This document shows positions 1 to 9,502 of a stretch of DNA of 64,000 nt, in pieces (the stretch's first letter is position 1; the number at the start of each line of letters is the position of its first letter). The stretch comes from Ophiostoma sp. CBS 140.51 (lineage: Eukaryota; Ascomycota; Sordariomycetes; Ophiostomatales; Ophiostomataceae), in NCBI GenBank assembly GCA_029298735.1, contig JANSLP010000003.1, positions 62,001 through 126,000 of the forward strand. The letters run 5' to 3'. Position numbers and translations under genes: made by a program. A model generated the notes under the pieces. That model had not been told where the DNA came from, searched no databases, and saw nothing but the letters and a program-made list of their open reading frames with translations.

Positions 1-68
1 TGGTCGACAAGCATGGAAGCTTTCAGATATCCTTCGAAGCCTTCTTTCGTAACAACAAGTACATCTGA
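1..68 (+). CDS. possible C-terminal end of a gene cut by the window edge
   Basis: Reading from base 3 gives 21 sense codons and then TGA at 66-68, with fungal-like codon use and a plausible C-terminal peptide (ends FFRNNKYI). The rest of the gene would lie left of the window. The stretch is too short to name a family, and an open run of this size can occur by chance. Confidence 0.35.
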   Translation, partial: VDKHGSFQISFEAFFRNNKYI

Positions 69-832
69 GTAAGAAAGTGAGATGCAGCGATGAAACAAGA
101 GAAACAAGATTAAAGAGATGGCAAAAAGGAGAATAGGAAAGAATCAAAGATGATGCTGCCCGACAAGGCTTCTTTTTGCGCCTTGAAGTGGAAAAGCTCG
201 CCCACTTAGACAGGGGTCAAGTTCACGGCAAGGATCGTGTCAATAGTCACTTGAGCAAGTTTGTGGGCAGAGACCATGGACAAGGAAAGAAAGCACAGAA
301 ATCAAAGAAAGGTTAAACGGCGGAGTGTCCCGCCGAAGCAATCATGACTCGACCTCGACGGGCTCGGGAGAATGCAGAGAAGTTTTTTGGCCTTCTTGTC
401 GTCTTCTCCAACTCGACAAGGCTCCGTCGGGAAGCAGTGTTGATCCGGCATCCCAGAGTATCCCAGCATACACTCAGAAAACCTGCTCATTATCGGGTGA
501 ATTAACGGGAAGGCCACGCGAGATCGGAGCTTGTAAGGGGCAGACGTGAAGCCAAAGAAAAAGAAAAGAAAAATTGAAGGATCAAAAAGAAACGCCGCTG
601 TTACGTACAGCCTTGGCCTTCGTGCATTCTTGCAGCCCTGTCGGCCGCTCGTAAGGTCGAACGGCGGTCCCGCCTGCGTTGCCGCTAAATCCACAATATC
701 CACCCATCAAGCGAGACGAGGACCGAGTCGCCATGGATCTCGCCCGGTTCGTCAATAAATCAACAATCACCTCTCAAACGAAAACCCAACACACCACTCG
801 AATAAGATACCACCACGAACCGACCGTCAAGA
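69..832. other. intergenic stretch, no gene seen
   Basis: About 760 bases with only short overlapping reading frames in several phases and no recognisable domain. It would hold the 3' flank of the edge gene and the promoter of the small membrane protein that starts at 833. Confidence 0.5.
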
Positions 833-1162
833 ATGGATCCCATGTATGTCATCATAACTGTTGTCATCCTACTCATGCCAGACACCACGGAATATTACCC
901 AATGGGTCTGAGGAGGCTCCGAGGTGACGTCGCTTTCCTTCTCACTGCTATTGTGGTGAAGTTACTCTTCACGGCGCACCCCGGCTTTTATCTACCGGGG
1001 ATCCTGTACTATTTTTACGATAAAAAGCATGCCGGGTTCTTCTTCCTTTGTCTTGCGATGTTTCTCAACATTACCCAGGGGCATCCCCGCAGGGTGCGTC
1101 GGAATAATATGAGGGAGGATGAAGAGGAGGAGGAGGAAGCAGACGAGCATTGGGAAGCATAA
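833..1162 (+). CDS. small hydrophobic membrane protein, possibly a diverged Pmp3/UPF0057-type proteolipid
   Basis: The frame encodes 109 residues. Two hydrophobic segments are visible, roughly residues 4-16 and 32-62; the second carries a PGILYYFY motif that resembles the second membrane helix of Pmp3-family proteolipids (PGIIHAFY type). A third hydrophobic run at about 68-80 (FFFLCLAMF) is followed by an Arg-rich patch and a strongly acidic tail of consecutive Glu residues. Pmp3 proteins are normally about 55-75 residues and modulate plasma-membrane potential, so the extra helix and tail are unusual. The gene is convergent with the thioesterase gene, with about 100 bases between the stops. 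The start is the first ATG of the frame. The Pmp3 link is an inference from one motif. Confidence 0.55.
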   Translation: MDPMYVIITVVILLMPDTTEYYPMGLRRLRGDVAFLLTAIVVKLLFTAHPGFYLPGILYYFYDKKHAGFFFLCLAMFLNITQGHPRRVRRNNMREDEEEEEEADEHWEA

Positions 1163-1261
1163 GTAAGTAAAGATGATGATATTGGTTACCCAAGATGCCA
1201 AACGCAACAGGAAAAACCTAGTCTATTTATTAACACCCCGCCAGTCTTCCGTCTACTCCGC

Positions 1262-2707
1262 CTACTCTGTCAAGTTCACACCCTCCTGGATGATCTGCGG
1301 GCTGGCAGCCCGTGACTTGGCGCCCGCCCGCATACGGCGGCGGGCATCAATATACCGCATGTACTCCTCGTACGTGTGCGGCAGCACACGCACGTCCTTG
1401 GGGACGGTGAACGTGTAGTGGAACTGGCCCGTCACGCGCGCCGTGCCGTGCTCCATCTCGCGTACCTTACTGTCGACGCGGACGTGCACTCGGGTGAGCG
1501 GCGGGCTGTCTTTGCTGTCTCCTTCGCTTCCGTCTTCTTCCACAACCGCAGGATCTGTGTATGCGACCGTCGCCGTCAGGTACAGTACACTGCCCACGGG
1601 CACGGGGCTCCGGAACGTGCACGGATCGGCACTCACAAACGTTGGCCGTGCATGGGCAAACGATGCCGCCGCACAAAACGCCAGTTCAAACGTTTGTTTC
1701 AGATGGTAGCCGCCAAAGATCATGGTCTGGTGGCGGTTGCGGTACTGCGGCTGCATAATGGCGGCGGTCGACAGTTGTGTGCGGGCCATGGCCACCACGT
1801 TGGGTGGTTGCCGCAAGGGCCGGTTGGGGTCGTGGTACTCGAGCTGCCGCAGCCAGATGCGGTGGATCAGTGCCGACTCTTCGTCATCGGGCTCCACCTC
1901 GAGCAGCGACGTCTTGCGCTCGGCACGCTGGGCCAGAGCCTTGGCCGCACCGGCCTGGAACAGCTCTTCCTGCTCGGGGGTCTCGCACACCAATCGGGGG
2001 ATAGGTGTAGGTTTCCGCGTCATGGGATCCAGGGCTACCATGGTGAACGTGCAGGTTAACAGCAAATCCTCGGGCCGGCTGGGCTCGCCCTCGTCGCGTG
2101 CGCGGGCGACTTTGCAGGTGATTTCGGCACTGCTGCCACCTGCTGCATAGGTGACCATGCCACTGTACTCGAGGTCGCAGATCTCCGTCAAGGGGTGGGC
2201 AAGCTCGATGCGGTCGACACCGGCCGTGACGGTCGTAACACCGGGTCCCGTGTGCTTGTAGACGACAATGCCCGATAGCGCATCGAGGTCCATGAAAATG
2301 GTGCCCAGACGAATGTGACCCGACGAGTTGATATACGTGTCGGACAGCCAAGGGTCACGACCCAGCGGCAGGACGACGCGGTGGTAGCTGTCCGTCATCT
2401 TTTTCGGTGTAAGGTCGCGCTCGCCATTGTTCTTCGTCTCAGAGGACTCGACTTTCTGTCCCTCTTGTTGCAGCCGGAACGCCTCGATCCAGGGCATGGG
2501 CAGGCGCGTGTCGGTCAAGCCGCGGAAGACGCCATCTGTGCGCTGCGGCGACGATGTGGTGAAGCACCGGCGGCATCGTGATAATGACGAAGAGGAGGAA
2601 GAGGACTGAGAAAGCTGAGGGCGGGCGATCGTTTGCGTCGAGGGCCGCGAGGTACGCGTGCGCAGGGCGGGCAGCAGCCGCTTGGCCGCTGTGCTTGGTG
2701 ATGCCAT
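1262..2707 (-). CDS. mitochondrial acyl-CoA thioesterase, ACOT9-like double hotdog
   Basis: A single-exon gene of 481 residues. The N-terminus is rich in Arg, Ser and Thr and almost free of acidic residues (about residues 1-50), as in a mitochondrial presequence. Two hotdog-fold regions follow. The first (about 105-240) contains the SGHIRLGTIFMDLDALSG stretch, in which the Asp-rich LD.DALSG element is typical of ACOT9-type thioesterases. The second (about 300-445) contains the FGGYHLKQTFELAFCAAASF helix. ACOT9 enzymes hydrolyse acyl-CoA to fatty acid plus CoA in the mitochondrial matrix, and the family length (about 400-480) fits. No intron is needed. Substrate length preference cannot be read from the sequence. 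The 3' end converges on the small membrane protein. Confidence 0.88.
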   Translation of the reverse strand: MASPSTAAKRLLPALRTRTSRPSTQTIARPQLSQSSSSSSSLSRCRRCFTTSSPQRTDGVFRGLTDTRLPMPWIEAFRLQQEGQKVESSETKNNGERDLTPKKMTDSYHRVVLPLGRDPWLSDTYINSSGHIRLGTIFMDLDALSGIVVYKHTGPGVTTVTAGVDRIELAHPLTEICDLEYSGMVTYAAGGSSAEITCKVARARDEGEPSRPEDLLLTCTFTMVALDPMTRKPTPIPRLVCETPEQEELFQAGAAKALAQRAERKTSLLEVEPDDEESALIHRIWLRQLEYHDPNRPLRQPPNVVAMARTQLSTAAIMQPQYRNRHQTMIFGGYHLKQTFELAFCAAASFAHARPTFVSADPCTFRSPVPVGSVLYLTATVAYTDPAVVEEDGSEGDSKDSPPLTRVHVRVDSKVREMEHGTARVTGQFHYTFTVPKDVRVLPHTYEEYMRYIDARRRMRAGAKSRAASPQIIQEGVNLTE

Positions 2708-3404
2708 TTTGTGGTTTGTGTTGTGAGGTGAAAAAGAAAGAAAGGATTACATCCTCAAACTTGTTTGGAATGCCTCCAAAGTTGGGTTGACGTCCACGAG
2801 AATCGCAAACGGCAGGACCTCCACTTGGTGCCGGTGAAGGTTTACGCTCCACCAATCAGACGCCCGCCAAATTGCCCGACATTCACCTTATCCCGCGAAG
2901 TCCCCCGAGAGGGAAGGAGGGAGAGGATAAGATGATATACATTTTATTTCTCATCCAAACAGAGGAGATTTTTACGTATTATTTATTCATTTAGTCTGAA
3001 ATATTAACATATTTTATTGTTACAAGAAGCCTGGCGTTTTCTCATCGCACCCTGCCCAAGCATCTTCACATGCTTCTTACAGCAAAAGTGACGTATTTTG
3101 GCGTCATGTGACCTGGGTACTACTCTTTTTATCCCGCTTTCCGAAAGCGGCTTGAGAGCATCTCCCGTGTAAGTGACAGGATCGGCTGCTATCCGACGGA
3201 CCAAGTAGTGCATTTGTTATATTAGGTGCAAGACCGTGATGATAGTATTTATATTTTTATTTTTATAGAGACCGGATCGAAACACATGTTGAAGGTGAGA
3301 TGAGATACATCAACATGTAGTCAAATTCATAGCTACTACATCAATGTCTCCATACCCTCCAAGGCCTGTCCAAATGACTACCTTTTCAAAAAAGCACCAT
3401 AAGG
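2708..3404. other. intergenic stretch, no gene seen
   Basis: About 700 bases between the thioesterase start and the stop of the F-box-like gene. The part near 2708 is the thioesterase promoter and leader. From about 2930 to 3340 the sequence is AT-rich, with no supported coding frame. Confidence 0.5.
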
Positions 3405-5213
3405 CTAGGCATATTCAAATGCTAGGGGTGGTGGAGGAGACCGCTCAGGGTCCTCGTCGAAAAATGGCCATACCCGCGTTCCATTTGGTCCGTACACGGT
3501 GCCTTCTCGGCTTTGTCCGTTGCACCATAGACGCAGCGGTTCATCCCATTTCCCGCGCTCGATCGAGTTGTAATCGTCGCCCATCAATGCCTTTTCAAAC
3601 GGAATGGCGACTTTGTCAAACGACCGGACACGGTACGGGTGCGGGTACTGGAGATACAGAAAAAAGTCGCGCAGGCCACGCCACACGCTCAAATCACCGA
3701 GCATGCGGCTGTAGGCGACAGCGTAGTCAGCCCAGCACGGAGAAAGATCATCCGAATGAATGTAAAAGATCGTCTCGCTATACATGGAAAGCTGCAGCTG
3801 CTGTAGATCCAAGCGCTGCTTCACAAGCTCCTTGGTGATGACCCATGCACGCCCGCCGTCTTCCTCCACGGCCGGCCGACGATACCAGGGGACTGTGGAC
3901 GGCATCACCAGAATCAGGTAGCGGATGAGGGCATGGGCGCGCTGTGGGATGCGGGCCAGAAACTGAGCGAGGGGCGGGTCTTCTGAGTCCTTGAGAAGCT
4001 TTCTGGTTTTAGATATGAAGTAACCATTGCCGTTCATGCGCCCGCCGGGGGGCAGCGCGACAAACCGGTTGCGGCCGTAAAAGATGGTCATGGCGGCGTC
4101 GTGTACCTGGCGGTTGACCAAAAACAGAGCTGTGGGCGGCAGCCAGCATTTGCACGTAGTGGAATGCGCGGCGTAGTATTTGGAGCACGTGCAGCAGTCG
4201 AGTGTGGATGTGCACGATCTGCAACAGTCATATGGAGCAAACCCGCCGTCGGGCCGCCACTCGAGGTCGTAGGGTGCAATGAGGTCCGAGTACTCCAAGA
4301 TCCGCGTCAAGATCTCGGTGGGTAGGTAGTACGAGTAAGCCCTTTTGCCGATACTTCTGTCGTTGCTGCATTTGAATGGTGCCTCCTGAAGGCGGCGGGT
4401 GGTTCGCAGAGAGAGCATTCGGGTATCCCAGTGTGGCTTGCAACCAAGGCGGACCGAGCATTCTTGTAGTTGTGGGAGCATGGTAAGGGTATTGGAGATT
4501 TGCTCCGCGGTGGCTCGATCCTTGGTATCGCATACAAAGTCGAGACGAAGCTGGCCTGGTTCAAGGTGCACGCCCCATGTTCTGCATAGATCTTGCCATT
4601 CCTGTATGACAACCCTGCCCTGTCGCGTCTGATTGCTCAATAGTGCATCGTGGATACCATGGCTCTGGCAGAGTGGGTGGCAGGGTGGCATGTCGAAAGC
4701 AGCCTCAATCTTAAAGTCAAAGGTGCATTGGCTGTTATTCAATCGGATCGTGAGGCGGCGGAGCGAGGCAGCGTTCCGTTTGCCCATATTTCGCAAAGGC
4801 GACAGGCCCCATAGATCGCTTCTGCTGATGGTAAAGGCATTCTCTGAGTACAGAATGTGGCATACCTCGTCCGATATAGAACGCGAAACATATAGGAGGG
4901 CGACAGGTAGTGCGGGACATTCGCAACTTGGGACGGTCTCATTCCCAAAATCGCGGCCGAGAAACCGCCTGGCCGTGTAGAAGCATGAGTATCCCGTGCG
5001 CTTCTTGGCACCTGTCCGAAGAGCTTCGGCACGTAGGCCCTCTTGGTTTATGTTGATGGGGCAGAAACGGACGAGGTCGACCAGAGTGTAGATGCGATGC
5101 CGGACGTTGTATGGCAAGTCCAAGAAGGAGACCGATGGCGTCCGTCGCGCCGCTTCATCTTGTCGTGCTTGCGGTGGCTGCTGAGAGTAGAATTCGAGTC
5201 TGCGCTGCACCAT
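3405..5213 (-). CDS. F-box-like protein with two F-box-type motifs and a Cys-rich centre
   Basis: A single-exon frame of 602 residues. A leucine-rich F-box-like motif at about 29-47 (SFLDLPYNVRHRIYTLVDL) and a second one at about 297-315 (YYLPTEILTRILEYSDL) each start a block followed by 'vnrqvhdaamtifYgrNrF'-type sequence, which is common in ascomycete F-box and 2EXR-type hypothetical proteins. Between the second motif and that block lies a Cys cluster (CC..C......CC.C........C.C, about 330-358) that could bind zinc. F-box proteins usually recruit targets to SCF ubiquitin ligases, but no substrate-binding repeats (WD40, LRR) are seen, so the role is unknown. The gene borders the RIP relic and a long non-coding stretch, as accessory genes often do. 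Confidence 0.72.
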   Translation of the reverse strand: MVQRRLEFYSQQPPQARQDEAARRTPSVSFLDLPYNVRHRIYTLVDLVRFCPININQEGLRAEALRTGAKKRTGYSCFYTARRFLGRDFGNETVPSCECPALPVALLYVSRSISDEVCHILYSENAFTISRSDLWGLSPLRNMGKRNAASLRRLTIRLNNSQCTFDFKIEAAFDMPPCHPLCQSHGIHDALLSNQTRQGRVVIQEWQDLCRTWGVHLEPGQLRLDFVCDTKDRATAEQISNTLTMLPQLQECSVRLGCKPHWDTRMLSLRTTRRLQEAPFKCSNDRSIGKRAYSYYLPTEILTRILEYSDLIAPYDLEWRPDGGFAPYDCCRSCTSTLDCCTCSKYYAAHSTTCKCWLPPTALFLVNRQVHDAAMTIFYGRNRFVALPPGGRMNGNGYFISKTRKLLKDSEDPPLAQFLARIPQRAHALIRYLILVMPSTVPWYRRPAVEEDGGRAWVITKELVKQRLDLQQLQLSMYSETIFYIHSDDLSPCWADYAVAYSRMLGDLSVWRGLRDFFLYLQYPHPYRVRSFDKVAIPFEKALMGDDYNSIERGKWDEPLRLWCNGQSREGTVYGPNGTRVWPFFDEDPERSPPPPLAFEYA

Positions 5214-5803
5214 ATTTGGCGATTGTGTTCTTGCACTTGTGCACTATTTTTTTCTGCTCTTCTTTCCGTGATAAAATTATTCTCCAAGAAACATACAAGG
5301 CACACGAGGCGGTCAGCCCCTGAAGGATGATTTGGCCAAGGCTACCTGCATCGCATCCTTGCTGCCTTGCGTTGTTGTTAAGACCAGGCCGTGCAGAGAC
5401 TGTGCTGTGCACTGTCTAGAAAGTAAACGATGATAATAAACATCAAAAGACGAACTGTTGATGGTAGTATTTCGCTATTCTATTTTATTGTCGCGTATAG
5501 TTCGCCAAGATAAAGTGAATACACACCGTTATCTCTATACATCTATTACCTCCTATTCTTTACCCTCTCCGTTGAACCTCTGTAATAAAGTTGCTAGTAC
5601 ACAAGGTAGACAGCACGAGAAATTGCTAGTATATAAAAAGTGCTGGGATATAAAAGGTTCCATTTTGTTACTATAGCATCTTCACCAACTCTCCCTTATG
5701 GCTGTATTTTTCTCTACTTGCTCATACTTCTTTCTTCTCGCCCCAAGTCTCGGCTCTCGCCCTCGAGTTCGTCCTCGCGGTCCTCGTAGTCCCCGCGTAA
5801 CTC
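5214..5803. other. intergenic stretch between the F-box-like gene and the RIP relic
   Basis: It holds the promoter side of the F-box-like gene and AT-rich sequence. CpA and TpG are still present here, so this part is not visibly mutated like the next 600 bases. No gene is seen. Confidence 0.5.
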
Positions 5804-6419
5804 ACGGAACTCGCGTTTATACTCTACGATCGTCTACCTCGCTACGGACGGACGGTATTAATATACCTTATTTATTGGACGACTAAGGGTAATAGACGCG
5901 CGACCCGATTTAAGAAGGAGAGTAACTATAGAAGTATTTCTACCCTCTTAGTGCTTCTCCGCTTAGCCCTTATAATAAGTACGGCTAATATATTATAGAG
6001 GTTTTCGTCTCCGAGTTTAACTTAGTAGATACGCCCGAGATATAGGTTTACGAGAGTAGTATAAGGTACGTTATCTCGGAAGTAAAAGACGCTACTATTT
6101 ATAATAATATTATAGCCTAACGTATCGCCTAGTTATCGGTAACGATTCCTCGTATTCCCGTAAACGTTATTAACCTAGCCCTTCGAGACGACCTAGAACG
6201 CCCGGAGTAAGCGTATATTATAATAACGAAGTAAACTTAAGATAATAATAATACTAAATACTCGAAGCTTTTATTTAGTGTAACCGACGCTATACCGCTA
6301 AGAACTTATAGTAACGAAAACGTAAGCGACGTCGGCCTATAAAGTAACGAGTATTTTATTAACTATTTACTTAAAAAAAAAAAGAGGAAGAAAAAAGATA
6401 AAAGAGTTAAGAGAGCTAA
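5804..6419. repeat. RIP-mutated relic of a repeated element
   Basis: In these 616 bases I count no CpA dinucleotide and only three TpG, while TpA is very frequent and CpG is still common. Loss of CpA/TpG with gain of TpA is the signature of repeat-induced point mutation, the premeiotic process that turns C:G into T:A in duplicated DNA of Pezizomycotina. Persisting CpG argues against simple deamination of methylated CpG. No long frame survives and no transposon family can be named; the lack of similar DNA elsewhere in the window is expected for a dispersed repeat. The right edge is sharp: normal dinucleotide use resumes at 6420. Confidence 0.85.
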
Positions 6420-7033
6420 TGCAGTGGATTCGCCCGCCAGACTCTGAAATCTGCAGGTGCAAGCGACCGTTGGATTAGACCGTTTCACCGGTGAGAGATG
6501 CTATCGTCTTGAATCCTTTCTGCTGCGCTTTCATCTAAAGTCATATAAAGTCATACGTCGTTGTGGTTGAGTATCAAAAAAGCAAATCTTTGGAGGAGAG
6601 ATCAGGAGAAGGGGGGGTCAACAGGCACAAGTTGCGGTACTTGTTCCTGGCAGATCCGCACTATATTCTACACTACCACTCCCGGACTATATGTACCTCT
6701 ACCTCACCGCCCCTCCACAGACACCATCTTCTTATCGGCCTTATCGGCGAGGCCCAGAAAAAAAGTTTTTAGTGGCAACCGCTGCGAGACACCGACCATT
6801 CGCGCCTGCCATTTGGAAAGAAACGCGCCAGCCTAGACGGATTTTCACCTTTTTCTCTCACTCTTTCTCTCTTTGGTTTGCACCAGAGCGAACAGCCAGG
6901 CCTCAGAAACGCCCCCAGTTTTTCCTGCATCTGGATTTAATTCTTTTTATTTACTTAGCAGATCCTGCCGCCGGCTCTTTCCCTGTCTCTCTCTCTCTTT
7001 TCCCCCCTTTCCTTCTCTCCTTCCTTCCCCACG
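6420..7033. other. promoter and leader region of PRP43
   Basis: About 610 bases between the RIP relic and the PRP43 start. The last 190 bases are very pyrimidine-rich (CT tracts up to the ATG), typical of a highly expressed fungal housekeeping leader. A short tRNA-Ser-like arm occurs near 6430-6455 (see findings). No gene is supported. Confidence 0.55.
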
Positions 7034-9502
7034 ATGTCCTGTCTTGACAACAGCAATCCTTCCTCCTCTTCCTCCCTTTCTCAAAGCAAAAAGCGTCCCT
7101 CAGCCCTCGACCCCGACTTCGGCACCGACTCCAACAACAACTCCGCCGACGGCCTACCCCCAATGAAGCGCAACAAGGGCGAGAGCGGCGAGCGGTCGGA
7201 GAAGAGCAAGACGCCCAAGGTCGAGTCTGACAGCGACACTGCGTCGGCTAAGAAGTCGAAGCTTGCTAAGAATCCTTACTTGGCTCATCTCGAGGACGAC
7301 GAGAACAACAGCAACAATGAGAGCAACAGCAAGGGCAAGCAGCCACTGTACACGACCGAGGACAGTGGCTTTGCCGGCATGGTGCGGCACCAGACGACCG
7401 CCGAGCAGGTCTCGCGCGTCGAGCACGAGGAGTACAACGCCTTCACGAACCGCGCGCACACCCAGCAGTACTTCCGCATTCTAGAGACACGCAAGGGCCT
7501 ACCCGTCCACAAGCAGCGCCAGGAGTTTTTGGACATGTACCACAGCACGCAGATCCTCGTGTTTGTCGGTGAGACGGGTTCCGGCAAGACGACACAGATC
7601 CCGCAGTACATTCTGTACGACGAGATGCCCCAGCTCAACCGCAAGATGATTGCCTGTACGCAGCCCCGGCGAGTGGCCGCCATGTCCGTGGCCCAACGTG
7701 TGGCCGACGAGCTCGACGTCAAGCTCGGCGAGGAAGTCGGTTACAGCATCCGTTTTGAGAACTGCACGGGCCCCAAGACGCTGCTCAAGTACATGACCGA
7801 TGGTCAGCTGCTGCGCGAGTCCATGAACGACCCGGACCTATCGCGCTACAGCTGCATCATGATTGACGAGGCTCACGAGCGTACACTGGCCACCGATATC
7901 CTTATGGCCCTGCTCAAGGGCCTGGCGCTGCGCCGCTCGGACCTCAAGATTATCATCATGTCCGCCACGCTCGATGCGCAAAAGTTCCAGCGCTACTTCC
8001 ACAATGCGCCGCTCCTGGCCGTCCCCGGTCGCACGCACCCCGTCGAAATCTTCTACACCCCTGAGCCCGAGAAGGACTACGTCGAGGCCGCCGTGCGCAC
8101 GGTCCTGCAGATCCACGCCACCGAGGCCGAGGGCGACATTCTGCTCTTCTTGACAGGTGAAGACGAGATTGAGGACGCCTGCCGGCGCATCAACCTCGAG
8201 ACGGACGAGATGATCCGCGAGTCCGACGCGGGCCCCATGACAGTGTACCCGCTGTACGGTACACTGCCGCCGCACCAGCAGCAAAAGATTTTCGACAAAG
8301 CGCCTGACCCGTTCAAGAAGGGCGGCCGCCCCGGCCGCAAGTGTATCGTATCGACCAACATTGCCGAGACGAGTTTGACAATTGACGGTATCGTGTACGT
8401 GGTGGACCCTGGCTTTAGCAAACAAAAGATCTACAACCCGCGCATCCGTGTCGAGTCTCTGCTCGTGACGCCCATCTCGCGCGCTTCTGCCAAGCAGCGC
8501 GCCGGTCGTGCCGGTCGTACACGGCCCGGCAAGTGCTTCCGTCTGTACACAGAGAAGGCCTTCAAGCAGGATCTGATTGAGCAGACGTACCCCGAGGTGC
8601 TGCGGTCGAACTTGAGCAATACGATTCTGGAGCTGAAGAAGCTGGGTGTCGAGGACCTGGTGCACTTTGATTTCATGGACCCGCCGCCGCCGGAGACCAT
8701 GATGCGCGCGCTCGAGGAGCTGAACTATTTGGCGTGCTTGGACGACGACGGCAACCTGACTCAGCTCGGTAACATGGCGAGCGACTTCCCGCTGGACCCG
8801 TCGCTGGCCGTGATGCTGATCACGTCGCCAGAATTCTACTGCTCCAACGAGATTCTGTCGATTGTCTCGCTACTCTCTGTCCCCCAGCTGTTTATGCGCC
8901 CCGCCTCCGCGCGCAAACGGGCCGACGACGCCAAGGCGCAGTTCACTCACGCCGACAGCGACCATCTGACGCTGCTCAACGCCTACCACGCTTTCAAGGG
9001 CGAGGAGCTCAAGGGCACCACGGACATGCGCAAGTGGTGCCACGAGTTTTTCCTGTCGTACCGCCACCTGACGAGCGCCGACAATGTGCGGACCCAGCTC
9101 AAGTCGTACATGGAGTCGCACGGCGTCGAGCTCATCAGCACGCCCTGGGGCGACAAGAACTACTATACCAACATCCGCCGCGCGCTCGTCGGCGGCTTCT
9201 TCATGCAGGTCGCCCACCGCCAGGCCACCGGCAAGATCTACCGTACGATCAAGGACAACCAGGCGGTTATTATCCACCCGAGTACTGGCGTCGGTACCGA
9301 CTTTGACTGGGTCGTGTACAACGAGTTTGTGCTCACGAGTAAGCAGTACATCCGTACGGTCACGGGCATCAAGCCCGAGTGGCTGCTGGACATTGCGCCC
9401 AACTACTACGACCTGTCTGCCTTTGAGGAGGGCGAGGCCAAGATGGCGCTCAAGCGTGTCGCCGACAAGATTAAGCGGAGAGAGGCCGTGCGGTCTGGTT
9501 AG
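7034..9502 (+). CDS. prp43: DEAH-box RNA helicase Prp43 (spliceosome disassembly and ribosome biogenesis)
   Basis: A single-exon gene of 822 residues. The N-terminal 100 residues are Ser/Asn/Lys-rich and low in complexity. The helicase core shows motif I GETGSGKTTQ (about 179-188), motif Ia TQPRRVAA, motif II DEAH (about 277-280), motif III SAT (about 309), motif V STNIAETSLTIDGI and motif VI QRAGRAGR (about 486-493). The winged-helix, ratchet and OB-fold C-terminal domains follow, ending in a KRREAVRSG-like tail. This order and the length (yeast Prp43 is about 770) identify Prp43 rather than Prp2, Prp16 or Prp22. It releases lariat introns from post-splicing spliceosomes and remodels pre-ribosomes, in nucleus and nucleolus, activated by G-patch proteins. 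Absence of introns in such a long gene is notable for a fungus. Confidence 0.97.
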   Translation: MSCLDNSNPSSSSSLSQSKKRPSALDPDFGTDSNNNSADGLPPMKRNKGESGERSEKSKTPKVESDSDTASAKKSKLAKNPYLAHLEDDENNSNNESNSKGKQPLYTTEDSGFAGMVRHQTTAEQVSRVEHEEYNAFTNRAHTQQYFRILETRKGLPVHKQRQEFLDMYHSTQILVFVGETGSGKTTQIPQYILYDEMPQLNRKMIACTQPRRVAAMSVAQRVADELDVKLGEEVGYSIRFENCTGPKTLLKYMTDGQLLRESMNDPDLSRYSCIMIDEAHERTLATDILMALLKGLALRRSDLKIIIMSATLDAQKFQRYFHNAPLLAVPGRTHPVEIFYTPEPEKDYVEAAVRTVLQIHATEAEGDILLFLTGEDEIEDACRRINLETDEMIRESDAGPMTVYPLYGTLPPHQQQKIFDKAPDPFKKGGRPGRKCIVSTNIAETSLTIDGIVYVVDPGFSKQKIYNPRIRVESLLVTPISRASAKQRAGRAGRTRPGKCFRLYTEKAFKQDLIEQTYPEVLRSNLSNTILELKKLGVEDLVHFDFMDPPPPETMMRALEELNYLACLDDDGNLTQLGNMASDFPLDPSLAVMLITSPEFYCSNEILSIVSLLSVPQLFMRPASARKRADDAKAQFTHADSDHLTLLNAYHAFKGEELKGTTDMRKWCHEFFLSYRHLTSADNVRTQLKSYMESHGVELISTPWGDKNYYTNIRRALVGGFFMQVAHRQATGKIYRTIKDNQAVIIHPSTGVGTDFDWVVYNEFVLTSKQYIRTVTGIKPEWLLDIAPNYYDLSAFEEGEAKMALKRVADKIKRREAVRSG

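Noticed and set aside
7838..8665. 275-residue frame antisense to PRP43
   Set aside because: A shadow of the helicase coding sequence with no domain of its own.
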